From positions 6,856 through 70,855 of the forward strand of contig CAKPVT010000004.1 of NCBI GenBank assembly GCA_934196125.1: 64,000 bases of DNA, read 5' to 3'. This stretch comes from an uncultured Streptococcus sp. (GTDB taxonomy: Bacteria > Bacillota > Bacilli > Lactobacillales > Streptococcaceae). The notes under the pieces were generated by a model, which saw only the letters and a program-made list of their open reading frames with translations, did not search any database and was not told the origin of the DNA. Both the position numbers and the translations under genes were made by a program. This document shows positions 17,318 through 25,346 of this stretch, piece by piece; the first letter of the stretch is position 1, and each line of letters opens with the position of its first letter.

Positions 17318-18301
17318 GTGGAAGAATTAATATCAATCGTCATACCAGTCTATAATGTCGAACTCTACCTATCAGAGTGTTTGAGTTCTGTAAAGGAACA
17401 GACTTACACCAATTTAGATATCATTATCGTCAACGATGGTTCGACAGATAATTCCCTTGAAATCTGTCAAGAGTTTAAAAAACAAGACTCAAGAGTAACG
17501 ATTGTCAGTCAAAAAAACGCTGGACTATCGGCAGCTCGGAATGCAGGAATTGAAATAGCAAAAGGACGCTACATTACTTTTTTGGATAGCGATGATTTTA
17601 TATCAAGTGACTATATAGCTTATCTCTATACCATGCTTACAGAAACTGATTCCGATATAGCCGTTTGTCAGCGTGAAGAAGTAGATGAAAATAGTCAAAA
17701 AATAGACCAGAAAACAAGAAGGAGTGCTCCGATGAAAGTCATCTCAGGTGGTGAAAACTTGATGAAGACTTTCCTATCTGAAAACGATATTGACACAGTT
17801 GCTTGGGGAAAATTGTATGCTACCACATTGTTTTCCGATGTCCGTTATCCTGTCGGAAAATTCCATGAAGATGTCTATACCACTTACCAACTAATCGCCA
17901 AATCGAAAAAGTTAGTGGTTGGCTTTGAAAGAAATTATTTTTATCGCAATAGACAGCAAAGTATATCAAGGTCATTGTTTTCGCTCAAACACTTGGACGC
18001 GATTGAGGCAGCCAAAGAACGTGCAGAGTTTATCTCAAAAAATTACCCTAGCCTTCTTTCGATTGCCAATGCGTCTATTATCTATGCGACCAACATGTGC
18101 GTCCTTCGGATCGCTGAGTCGTCTCAATTAGTGATAAGCAATGTTGATGACATGTTGCATGATTTTCAATGCAATTATAGAACGTACGAAAAAGATTTTT
18201 TACGGTCAAACAGTAGCCTACAAGCAAAAGCATTTTCTTTAATTGCCTTTTGCAATGTGAAATTAGCTATCAAATTATGGAATATGATAAAAAAGGGGTA
18301 A
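17318..18301 (+). CDS. Glycosyltransferase family 2 protein
   Basis: A 327-residue GT-A enzyme: SIVIPVYNVELYLSECLSSV, IIVNDGSTDNSLEICQEF, KNAGLSAARNAGIE and FLDSDDFIS, a textbook arrangement for capsule GT2 enzymes, followed by a helical C-terminal part. GTG start at 17318, seven bases after TAGGAG. It is the third glycosyltransferase besides the priming enzyme, so a repeat unit of about four sugars is suggested. Confidence 0.9.
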   Translation: MEELISIVIPVYNVELYLSECLSSVKEQTYTNLDIIIVNDGSTDNSLEICQEFKKQDSRVTIVSQKNAGLSAARNAGIEIAKGRYITFLDSDDFISSDYIAYLYTMLTETDSDIAVCQREEVDENSQKIDQKTRRSAPMKVISGGENLMKTFLSENDIDTVAWGKLYATTLFSDVRYPVGKFHEDVYTTYQLIAKSKKLVVGFERNYFYRNRQQSISRSLFSLKHLDAIEAAKERAEFISKNYPSLLSIANASIIYATNMCVLRIAESSQLVISNVDDMLHDFQCNYRTYEKDFLRSNSSLQAKAFSLIAFCNVKLAIKLWNMIKKG

Positions 18302-18307
18302 GGATTA

Positions 18308-18955
18308 TTGAATATTTTACAAAAAACGAAATCGTATCTACAAGAACGTATCAATCTTCAAAATAGAAAACGATTGCGTCATGATTCTCCCATTCTTGTG
18401 TCTAGTAATTGTACGGGAGGCTTTCTTTATCATTGGTTAGGACTTCGTTTTATGAGTCCATTTATTAATTTGTACCTGACCCCTGCTGACTTTGTATTGA
18501 TGTGTGAGAACTTTAATGATTTTTTTAATTCTCCTCTACAAAAAGATGAAAGTGAATCGGATTATCCCATCGGAGTAGGTTACTTAGGTATCAAAGTTCA
18601 TTTTATGCATTACGCTACTTTTGAAGAAGCTATAACTAGCTGGGAAAAAAGACTGAAAAGAATGGAACGAGAAAGTCTGGGAAATGGACGTTACCAATAC
18701 AAAACAGAAAAAATTGGTTTTATCTTTTCAAACTGGGACGGAAACGAAGAACTTTTAGAGAGATTTGATAAATTGCCATTTAAAAAAGTTGTTTTTACAG
18801 ACAAACACGTTGACTATTCATCTGCTGTCTATTTACGTGGTTATGAGAGAAAGAAAGGCAATGTTTATGCAACGAAAAATATATTTGGAAAAAGATATAT
18901 AGACCAGTTTGACTATGTTGAATTTATCAATTCGCTTACAGAAATTACTACCTGA
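18308..18955 (+). CDS. DUF1919-family capsule protein
   Basis: A 215-residue protein that begins with a TTG codon and has NCTGGFLYHWLGLRF, SPFINLYLTPADFVLMC, LGIKVHFMHYATFEEAI and FIFSNWDGN, matching the DUF1919 family found in polysaccharide loci. The family is thought to modify or transfer groups to polysaccharides (acyl or glycosyl transfer), but this is unproven. It sits tightly between a GT2 and the pyruvyltransferase. Confidence 0.75.
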   Translation: MNILQKTKSYLQERINLQNRKRLRHDSPILVSSNCTGGFLYHWLGLRFMSPFINLYLTPADFVLMCENFNDFFNSPLQKDESESDYPIGVGYLGIKVHFMHYATFEEAITSWEKRLKRMERESLGNGRYQYKTEKIGFIFSNWDGNEELLERFDKLPFKKVVFTDKHVDYSSAVYLRGYERKKGNVYATKNIFGKRYIDQFDYVEFINSLTEITT

Positions 18956-18964
18956 AAGGCATAT

Positions 18965-19996
18965 ATGAAATTCATAAATAAACTGTACAACAGAATCTTC
19001 TTTTTAGTGACGATTATTATCAAAAATGCGTTCATTTTTAGAATGTATAGGAAGAAAATTATTTTGTTAGTCACTCCAAACCATGGCAATTTAGGAGATC
19101 AGGCTATCTCGATTGCTGAAATAGACTACTTGAAGAAAAATTATCATTTTCCTATTGTGGAAATTTCTGATGTATTATATGACTTTTATCGGAAAAAATT
19201 GACTAAGAAAGTATCACCACAAGACATTATTATTTTACATGGTGGAGGAAATGTCGGAATAGAATACAAGATTTTAGAAGAACAACGCAGAGAAATCATC
19301 TGTTCTTTTCCACTTAATCAAATCATCCTTTTCCCACAGACGATTGATTTTGGAGATAGTGATGAGGGGAAGATTGAATTTGAAAAGAGTCGTCAAATTT
19401 ACAGTTCTCATGAGAACTTGACTATCCTTGCAAGAGAAGAAAAGTCTTATCAGATTTTTAAGAAGTACTTTTCAGATAAAACTTATTATGTTCCTGATAT
19501 TGTCTTGACGATGAAACCAAAGACGCATCATTCAGGAAAATATGCTCTGACGTGTTTTAGAAAAGACGTCGAAAAAACATTGACACCCTCTGATGAAGAG
19601 TATTTATTTGATATTATCAGCAAGCGAGGGTTTGAGCTGATTAAATCAGATACTTATGTAGAAAGGTCAATCTATCCACATAATAGACAAAAAATCGTTG
19701 CAAATTTATTTGGCAAGTATCAAGGAGCAAAATTTGTTGTCACGGACAGACTGCATGGTATGATTTTTGCTTATCTGAATGGGACTACTTGTATCGTCTT
19801 TAATAACTACAACGGTAAAGTGGAAGGGGTGTACAAGAGCTGGTTGAAAAAAAGTAAAAACATACTATTTCTAGACAACGTTGATAATTTTGAACAAGCC
19901 CTGACACAGTTACTGTCTTCAGTTGATGATTTTACAATCGAACAATTTGCAAATGAACAATTTGAATTTTTGAGAAAGATAATTGATAATGAGTAA
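18965..19996 (+). CDS. Polysaccharide pyruvyltransferase
   Basis: A 343-residue enzyme of the CsaB/pyruvyltransferase family, which puts a ketal-linked pyruvate on a sugar from phosphoenolpyruvate. Visible are the N-terminal LLVTPNHGNLGDQAISIAE, IILHGGGNVG, ILFPQTIDFG, LAREEKSYQ and VVTDRLHGMIFAYL, in family order. It would give the repeat unit an acidic group. Its last bases overlap the flippase start. Confidence 0.9.
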   Translation: MKFINKLYNRIFFLVTIIIKNAFIFRMYRKKIILLVTPNHGNLGDQAISIAEIDYLKKNYHFPIVEISDVLYDFYRKKLTKKVSPQDIIILHGGGNVGIEYKILEEQRREIICSFPLNQIILFPQTIDFGDSDEGKIEFEKSRQIYSSHENLTILAREEKSYQIFKKYFSDKTYYVPDIVLTMKPKTHHSGKYALTCFRKDVEKTLTPSDEEYLFDIISKRGFELIKSDTYVERSIYPHNRQKIVANLFGKYQGAKFVVTDRLHGMIFAYLNGTTCIVFNNYNGKVEGVYKSWLKKSKNILFLDNVDNFEQALTQLLSSVDDFTIEQFANEQFEFLRKIIDNE

Positions 19997-21374
19997 ACAA
20001 GGAAAGTATAAACAATTATTCAGCAATTCGATATTGTATTCAATCGGTAATTTTGGCTCTAGTGCCGTAAGTTTTTTACTGTTGCCCCTTTATACAAATG
20101 CTCTCACAACAGGTCAATATGGCTATATTGATATTATTCAAACTTTAATTGATTTACTATTACCCATTTTATCCTTAAATTTTGCAGACTCTATCTTACG
20201 CTATACATTAGACGGTAAGCATAGCAATAAGAGTATTATGACTTCTGTTGCGATTGTTCCGTTTATGACGCTTCCCTTATTTTACCTTTGTCTTTTGTTG
20301 ATAAGTCGTATGACTAATTTGCACATTAGTCCCGAGTTACTCACGTTTATCTTTTTTTTGAGAATCAATAATGACTATTTCAAGCAGTTTTCAAGAGGTA
20401 TCAACAAAAATATTATTTTTGCATTAAATGATATTATCTATACTTTGGTTTTTGCACTGTTTAACCTACTATTTTTACTGTATTTGAAAATCGGAATAAG
20501 TGGTTATTTCTTTTCTATGGTAATAGCTCTTATTGTGTCCAATATGTTTTTGATTATTTTTAGTCGTATTTACGCTTACTTTGACTTTCAGTCATTTTCA
20601 AAAGACTATTTCAAAGAATCACTTTATTATAGCTTTCCTTTAATCCCCAATACGATTATGTGGTGGGTGATGAATGCAATAGATAGATATTTTATTCTCT
20701 TTTTCTTAGGTGTTGAGTCTAATGGTTTATATGGTATTGCTTATAAATTGCCTAGTATCGTATCTATCGTGGCTACTATTTTTTCAAAAGCTTGGCAAAT
20801 TTCTGCTATTAAAGAATATAACAAGGCTGATACAGAACAATTCTATAACCGTGTCTATAGTGTTCTTAACTCTATACTAGTTATTTTTGTGTCTTTGATG
20901 TTTTGTATCCTACCACTTTTCTTAAACCTATTTATTGGAAGTTCTTTTAGAGATGTAGTACACATTATTCCGTTTCTGTTTATTAGTGTGATTTTTTCTA
21001 GCCTATCTGGTTTTGTAGGGACAAACTATCTAGCAAGTATGAAGACAACAGGTGCTGTAAAGACGTCAATAGTAGGTGGAGTAGCCAATATCATAGGAAA
21101 TCTCTTACTTATGCCGTTAATTGGTCTTTCAGGAGCCGCACTAAGTACAGCACTTTCTTTCTTTATCGTGTTGATTTATCGGATTTATGATACAAGAAAA
21201 CTAATTCAGATACATATTACCAAAGTTGAGATTGTGAAATATTTTTTATTAACAATGCAAGCAACATTATTAACACTAAACACTAATTATTATATCTTTC
21301 AGATTATAATCTTCTTGTTTATCTTTCTTATCGAGATAAAACATTATAAAAAATTAATCCGTGGTTTTAGTTAA
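19989..21374 (+). CDS. wzx: Repeat-unit flippase (Wzx, polysaccharide transport/MATE-like)
   Basis: A 461-residue polytopic protein with about twelve to fourteen membrane helices, beginning MSKQGKYKQLFSNSILYSIG with LLPLYTNALTTGQYGYID, the conserved N-terminal signature of Wzx flippases. It moves lipid-linked repeat units outward for Wzy. ATG 19989 overlaps the pyruvyltransferase; an upstream in-frame TTG at 19983 is possible. Last gene of the rightward capsule operon. Confidence 0.9.
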   Translation: MSKQGKYKQLFSNSILYSIGNFGSSAVSFLLLPLYTNALTTGQYGYIDIIQTLIDLLLPILSLNFADSILRYTLDGKHSNKSIMTSVAIVPFMTLPLFYLCLLLISRMTNLHISPELLTFIFFLRINNDYFKQFSRGINKNIIFALNDIIYTLVFALFNLLFLLYLKIGISGYFFSMVIALIVSNMFLIIFSRIYAYFDFQSFSKDYFKESLYYSFPLIPNTIMWWVMNAIDRYFILFFLGVESNGLYGIAYKLPSIVSIVATIFSKAWQISAIKEYNKADTEQFYNRVYSVLNSILVIFVSLMFCILPLFLNLFIGSSFRDVVHIIPFLFISVIFSSLSGFVGTNYLASMKTTGAVKTSIVGGVANIIGNLLLMPLIGLSGAALSTALSFFIVLIYRIYDTRKLIQIHITKVEIVKYFLLTMQATLLTLNTNYYIFQIIIFLFIFLIEIKHYKKLIRGFS

Positions 21375-21420
21375 TGTCATGTATCTGACCTTAACTAGTA
21401 TCATGGGTTAAGTGTGTTGT

Positions 21421-22902
21421 TTAATCTCTTCTAAAAATATCGCGTGTGTAGACTTTTTCTTTGACATCGTCTAACTCAGCGTTGTAGCGGTTAGTGATAA
21501 TGCTTTGGCTAAGTTTTTTAAATTGTTTAAGATTATTGACAACCTTTGAACCGAAGAAGGTGGTTCCGTTTTCTAGGGTTGGTTCGTAGATGATAACGCT
21601 AGCTCCTTTGGCTTTGATACGTTTCATGACCCCTTGGATAGAACTTTGCCGAAAGTTATCAGATTGGCTTTTCATCGTTAGACGATAAACACCGATAACA
21701 GTTTCTTTTTCATTTTGTGGGGAATAGTTGCCATTGTCTGAGTAAGCATAATAACCGGCTAATTTTAGGACTTGGTCGGCGATGAAATCTTTGCGTGTCC
21801 GGTTAGATTCGACAATGGCGCTCATCATGTTTTGAGGCACATCATTATAGTTAGCCAAAAGTTGCTTGGTATCTTTTGGTAGACAGTAACCACCATAACC
21901 AAAGGAAGGGTTATTGTAGTGTGTACCGATTCGTGGATCCAAACCAATGCCATTAATGATCGCTTGGGTATCTAAGCCTTTTAGTTCAGCGTAGGTATCG
22001 AGTTCGTTGAAATAGGAGACACGCAGTGCAAGGTAGGTGTTAGCAAAGAGTTTCACAGCTTCAGCTTCAGTGAACCCCATAAATAGCGTGTCTATATCTT
22101 CTTTTTCAGCACCGTCTTGAAGCAGTTGTGCAAAAAGCTTAGCAGCTTTCGTGAGTTCTTCGTTATCTTTATCAGTAGATACGATGATACGACTAGGATA
22201 GAGATTATCATATAAGGCTTTTGATTCACGTAGAAATTCTGGGCTAAAGATAATGTTTTGGGTATGGTATTTGGCACGCACAAAATCCGTATAGCCGACT
22301 GGAATAGTTGATTTGATAACCATGATGGCATCTCTATTTACAGATAGCACTTGTTCGATAACAGATTCAACAGCACTAGTATCAAAGTAATTTTTTTCGC
22401 TATCATAGTTAGTAGGAGCGGCAATAATAACGAAGTCAGCGTCTTTATAGGCAGAATCGCCATCAATTGTTGCGACTAAGTCAAGGTCTTTTTCAGCTAG
22501 ATATTTTTTAATATAATCATCTTGAATAGGTGATTTTTTATTATTAATAAGTTTAACTTTTTCAGGAATAATATCAACAGCAGTAACATGGTTGTGTTGA
22601 GCGAGTAGTGTTGCAATTGACAATCCAACATAACCGGTACCTGCAACAGCAATATTGCATACATAGTCAAGTTTTTGAGCTTTTCCTTTCTTAACAGTAA
22701 ATAACTCAGCAATATCAAATCCAATAATATTTGCAAGTGCTTCAAGTTGAGCAATTGAAGGGACGTGTTCTGCTTGTTCAATTTTACTTAAAATAGAACG
22801 ATTAATCCCACTCTCAGTAGCTAATCTTTCTTGTGATACTTTATTATCTTTACGATAATCTAAAATTAACTTAGCTAAAATAGCTGATGAAAATGATTTC
22901 AT
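21421..22902 (-). CDS. XRE-type DNA-binding domain fused to UDP-glucose 6-dehydrogenase
   Basis: 493 residues. Residues 1-70 are a helix-turn-helix of the XRE/Cro type (RKDNKVSQERLATESGINRS, ILSKIEQAEHVPSIAQLEAL). From about residue 80 a full HasB-like UDP-glucose dehydrogenase follows: IAVAGTGYVGLSIATLL (NAD), IKSTIPVGYTDFV, SPEFLRESKALYDNLYPSR, catalytic Cys in FGYGGYCLPKDTKQL and the C-terminal GVYRLTMKSQSDNFR. It makes UDP-glucuronate. Ordinary HasB is about 400 residues and lacks the HTH. GGAGG and a good promoter sit upstream of the HTH start, so the fusion is not a start-choice artefact. It may sense UDP-sugar or NAD state and regulate itself or the capsule. Confidence 0.9.
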   Translation of the reverse strand: MKSFSSAILAKLILDYRKDNKVSQERLATESGINRSILSKIEQAEHVPSIAQLEALANIIGFDIAELFTVKKGKAQKLDYVCNIAVAGTGYVGLSIATLLAQHNHVTAVDIIPEKVKLINNKKSPIQDDYIKKYLAEKDLDLVATIDGDSAYKDADFVIIAAPTNYDSEKNYFDTSAVESVIEQVLSVNRDAIMVIKSTIPVGYTDFVRAKYHTQNIIFSPEFLRESKALYDNLYPSRIIVSTDKDNEELTKAAKLFAQLLQDGAEKEDIDTLFMGFTEAEAVKLFANTYLALRVSYFNELDTYAELKGLDTQAIINGIGLDPRIGTHYNNPSFGYGGYCLPKDTKQLLANYNDVPQNMMSAIVESNRTRKDFIADQVLKLAGYYAYSDNGNYSPQNEKETVIGVYRLTMKSQSDNFRQSSIQGVMKRIKAKGASVIIYEPTLENGTTFFGSKVVNNLKQFKKLSQSIITNRYNAELDDVKEKVYTRDIFRRD

Positions 22903-22923
22903 TTAAAAACCTCCATAAGTAGA

Positions 22924-22952
22924 ATTATACTCTTTTTCGTTTCTTAAAACAA
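22924..22952 (-). promoter_or_regulatory. Promoter of the XRE-dehydrogenase gene
   Basis: On the minus strand TTGTTT (22952-22947), a 17-nt spacer and TATAAT (22929-22924), 22 nt before the start codon. The TATAAT is perfect. Confidence 0.7.
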
Positions 22953-22964
22953 CTAAAAATGCTA

Positions 22965-22977
22965 TAAAACGAACATT
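22965..22977 (+). promoter_or_regulatory. PurBox-like motif upstream of the XRE-dehydrogenase promoter
   Basis: TAAAACGAACATT lies just upstream of the -35 box (minus strand gene). Twelve of its bases are identical to the motif in front of cpsA at 6666-6677. Candidate shared operator. Confidence 0.35.
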
Positions 22978-23133
22978 TTTTATATATAAGGTTGTTAAAA
23001 TCAACATTCAACTTTTTTATTTTATGTAAAAATATTAATGTGATACTACAATAGTATACATGTACTTTCATTTGTTATATCATTGTTTCAATAGTTATTT
23101 CTTGTTTTATACGTCCCTTTGTTAAGATAAATA

Positions 23134-23444
23134 GTGAAAAGATTATTGATTTTTTCAATTGTAACGGGTTTTCTAACGACAGCTGTAAGTTTGATTTACG
23201 CATCGAATATACGTAATGTTTTATACAATGCTAAAAGTAATGATTATCCAAGTAGTTGGTATGAAGCTCTAACCTATTATCGCTTTTCGATTTTATACTT
23301 TATTTTTTAGTTTTTGTATACAGTGTTAAAATATCAGTTATTCCAGATGTAATCTATAATATTATTTATTTAACGGCACTAGTTGGAGGAATTTATTGGT
23401 TGATTAAAATTTTTAATATTTTATTTATTAAGTGCAGAGATTAA
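23134..23444 (+). pseudogene. Small membrane protein, frameshifted
   Basis: A GTG-started frame reads KRLLIFSIVTGFLTTAVSLI and continues to a TAG at 23308-23310 inside a T-run. Adding one T gives YFIFLVFVYSVKISVIPDV and a continuous frame through ALVGGIYWLIKIFNILFIK to a TAA at 23442-23444, for about 103 residues with three hydrophobic segments. So either a one-base deletion has broken it or the run is a sequencing error. Family not recognised; no clear ribosome site. Confidence 0.55.
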
Positions 23445-23499
23445 TGGGAAGTAGTGGTTCTTTTTGTTAATTTTTTAGGTGTGAAATTTGCAGTAAAAT

Positions 23500-23528
23500 T
23501 TGACATAGTTTTATTAATCTGATAACAT
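23500..23528 (+). promoter_or_regulatory. Promoter of the abiF leader RNA
   Basis: TTGACA at 23500-23505, 17-nt spacer, TAACAT at 23523-23528 (4 of 6). Transcription would begin near 23535, just before the structured RNA. Confidence 0.5.
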
Positions 23529-23534
23529 ATACGT

Positions 23535-23593
23535 ATGATTAAGACTTAGCTACCGCCTCTTTATAATGCGTACCAGTGCTAAGTCGTTTTTTT
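23535..23593 (+). ncRNA. Structured leader RNA upstream of the AbiD/AbiF gene
   Basis: A compact hairpin: GACTTAGC (23543-23550) pairs with GCTAAGTC (23578-23585). Inside it, TAC-C-GC (23551-23556) pairs with GCGTA (23568-23572) with one bulged C. A run of seven Ts (23587-23593) follows, so it is also an intrinsic terminator 12 nt before the abiF start. Short structured RNAs upstream of Abi_2 genes are a described class (abiF RNA motif), and have been reported as RNA antitoxins; I cannot confirm the match to the covariance model. Confidence 0.65.
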
Positions 23594-23604
23594 ATGGAGA
23601 AATT

Positions 23605-24456
23605 ATGAAAGAAGCAAAAACAATTGAGGAGCAATTAGAAATACTTGAAAAACGCGGATTGATAATTGAAAATCGTGACAGAGCTATTGAGACTCTAAAT
23701 GTCAATTATTATACGTTGACAGGTTATCTATTTCCCTTTAAGAAAAGTAATATCTATCAAAAAGGTACTTCAATGAATTTAGCAATTAGACTCTATCATT
23801 TTGATAACGAAATAAGAAATGTTTTAACGGCTTTAATGGTAGAAGCAGAAGAAAAACTGAAGACCAGAATTGCTTATAATATAGCTATTGCTCATTCTGA
23901 TGACCCGTTGATTTACACTGACGTTAATTATTTCAAAAACGCAAACGATTATAGTCACTTTATGGCAGATTTTCAAAGTAACGTTAGAAATAATCGTGAG
24001 GTTCCTTTTGTAAAACATCATATTCAAAAATATCGTAGTCAGTTTCCTATATGGGTTGCTGTGAATCTTTTTACTTTGGGAAATTTAAAATATTTATATA
24101 AAAATATTCCAAGTCGTGATAGGAAAAATATAAGTAGAGAATTTAATGTTTCTCCTAAAACCCTTGACAGTTGGATAGATACTCTTAGAATTTTGAGAAA
24201 TAAGCTTGCCCATAATATGAGGTTATATGAGACAACGTTTCAAAAAACACCAAAGTTAGAAAAACATCATTCTATCCGAATAACGAACAATAGATTATTT
24301 GCTAATTTTGTATTACTTAAATATTTACTTGATGATAGTGAAGTTTGGCAAAGTGCAATTGTTAATTTAGATAAGATATTCGTCAAATATCAAGATAGTA
24401 TTGAACTATCTTCAATTGGCTTTTCAGAAAATTGGAAGAGCATCTTAGAAAAATAA
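23605..24456 (+). CDS. AbiD/AbiF-type abortive infection protein (Abi_2, HEPN RNase-like)
   Basis: A 283-residue protein of the Abi_2 family: EQLEILEKRGLIIENRDRAI, the conserved LNVNYYTLTGYLFPF, YHFDNEIRNVLTALMVEAEE, PIWVAVNLFTLGNLKYLY and the HEPN catalytic-type Rx4H in LRILRNKLAHNMRLYE near residue 205. Abi_2 proteins stop phage growth by host shutdown and are thought to be relatives of Cas13 nuclease domains. ATG 23605 has GGAGA upstream; a longer frame from 23566 only reads through the leader RNA. Followed by a strong terminator. Confidence 0.9.
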   Translation: MKEAKTIEEQLEILEKRGLIIENRDRAIETLNVNYYTLTGYLFPFKKSNIYQKGTSMNLAIRLYHFDNEIRNVLTALMVEAEEKLKTRIAYNIAIAHSDDPLIYTDVNYFKNANDYSHFMADFQSNVRNNREVPFVKHHIQKYRSQFPIWVAVNLFTLGNLKYLYKNIPSRDRKNISREFNVSPKTLDSWIDTLRILRNKLAHNMRLYETTFQKTPKLEKHHSIRITNNRLFANFVLLKYLLDDSEVWQSAIVNLDKIFVKYQDSIELSSIGFSENWKSILEK

Positions 24457-24508
24457 AACGGCAATAAAATTCGTACGGAAGCAGAGGTATCTTACTTAGC
24501 CTAAAAGC

Positions 24509-24548
24509 AAACAGCCCCTAAAACGTTATTGTTTTAGGGGCTGTTTTT
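24509..24548. terminator. Bidirectional terminator between abi gene and mazF
   Basis: AACAGCCCCTAAAAC (24509-24523) and GTTTTAGGGGCTGTT (24531-24545) are exact complements with T-rich flanks. Serves the two convergent toxin-type genes. Confidence 0.92.
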
Positions 24549-24566
24549 ACTATCCCAGATGGTTTT

Positions 24567-24908
24567 TTATTCAAAAATAAAGCGATTCAGTTGAACGACT
24601 TGGGCAAAGGCAAAGTCGTCTAAAATTGTTATTTTTTCAGCTCGGCGCGCTTTATAATCAAAGGTGTGTAATTGAAACGGATTAACAAAGCCGTCAACTT
24701 TTTTAGACTGGACCTCGACAAGGAGTCCTTTTGCTTTTAATTTTTGTTGTCCGTGTGTTATTGGACAAACAGCGACAAATCCAGTTTGTTTATTATAATT
24801 ATCACTAGAGATGACAAGAGCAGGGCGACGTTTTTGAATTTCTTTTCCCTTGGACGGATTAAAATCAATCCAGATGATATCTTGCTTTTGCGGAATATAG
24901 TTATTCAT
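24567..24908 (-). CDS. mazF: MazF/PemK-type mRNA interferase toxin
   Basis: A 113-residue toxin that cleaves mRNA. Visible are QKQDIIWIDFNPSKGKEIQK, the RRPALVIS strand with the conserved Arg, VAVCPITHGQ with the conserved Thr, and PFQLHTFDY. It overlaps the upstream antitoxin by eight bases on the minus strand, the usual coupled arrangement. Cleavage specificity cannot be read from the sequence. Confidence 0.92.
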   Translation of the reverse strand: MNNYIPQKQDIIWIDFNPSKGKEIQKRRPALVISSDNYNKQTGFVAVCPITHGQQKLKAKGLLVEVQSKKVDGFVNPFQLHTFDYKARRAEKITILDDFAFAQVVQLNRFIFE

Positions 24909-25113
24909 GATCTAACAATGCCACGCTTTCAAAATCATCGTCCATACGTAAATCAGAAATACCGTCAAAAGGATTAGTCATTTTAGGAACAAGCATGATG
25001 ACATTGTTTCGTCCTTTTTCAAGAGTAAATTCTTCACCGATGTTCACGCCTAGTTCTTTAGGGAGGGTAATAGTAATGGAATTGCCGACTTTTCTTGCTT
25101 TTACAATTGACAT
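24901..25113 (-). CDS. mazE: MazE-type (AbrB fold) antitoxin
   Basis: A 70-residue antitoxin: MSIVKARKVGNSITITLPKE is the swapped-hairpin AbrB DNA-binding domain, and the acidic C-terminal tail (DGISDLRMDDDFESVALL) would wrap the toxin. The start at 25113 is preceded by AAGGAGAG. Autorepression is likely at the palindrome just upstream. Confidence 0.9.
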   Translation of the reverse strand: MSIVKARKVGNSITITLPKELGVNIGEEFTLEKGRNNVIMLVPKMTNPFDGISDLRMDDDFESVALLDHE

Positions 25114-25131
25114 AATATATCTCTCCTTATG

Positions 25132-25148
25132 TGTATACTTCGTATACA
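25132..25148. promoter_or_regulatory. Operator palindrome of mazEF
   Basis: TGTATAC-TTC-GTATACA, a perfect 7-bp inverted repeat with a 3-nt centre lying just downstream of the -10 box, in the place expected for MazE autorepression. Confidence 0.65.
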
Positions 25149-25149
25149 T

Positions 25150-25178
25150 ATTATATAAAATATACTTTTTATTGTCAA
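25150..25178 (-). promoter_or_regulatory. mazEF promoter
   Basis: Minus strand TTGACA (25178-25173), 17 nt, TATAAT (25155-25150): both boxes match consensus exactly. Confidence 0.85.
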
Positions 25179-25346
25179 TTTTAATCAATAGAATTCCTTC
25201 CCTGATTATTATCGTTCGTTTTTTTGTCTTTCTTTACTAACTTCCTCCTCTTTTTCGTTGCTCTTTTGCCTAGCATATGTTATATTAATAGTAACGGATT
25301 GTAACGAAACTGTAATATTAATAAATAAAGGTAAGTGGTGGAAGTG

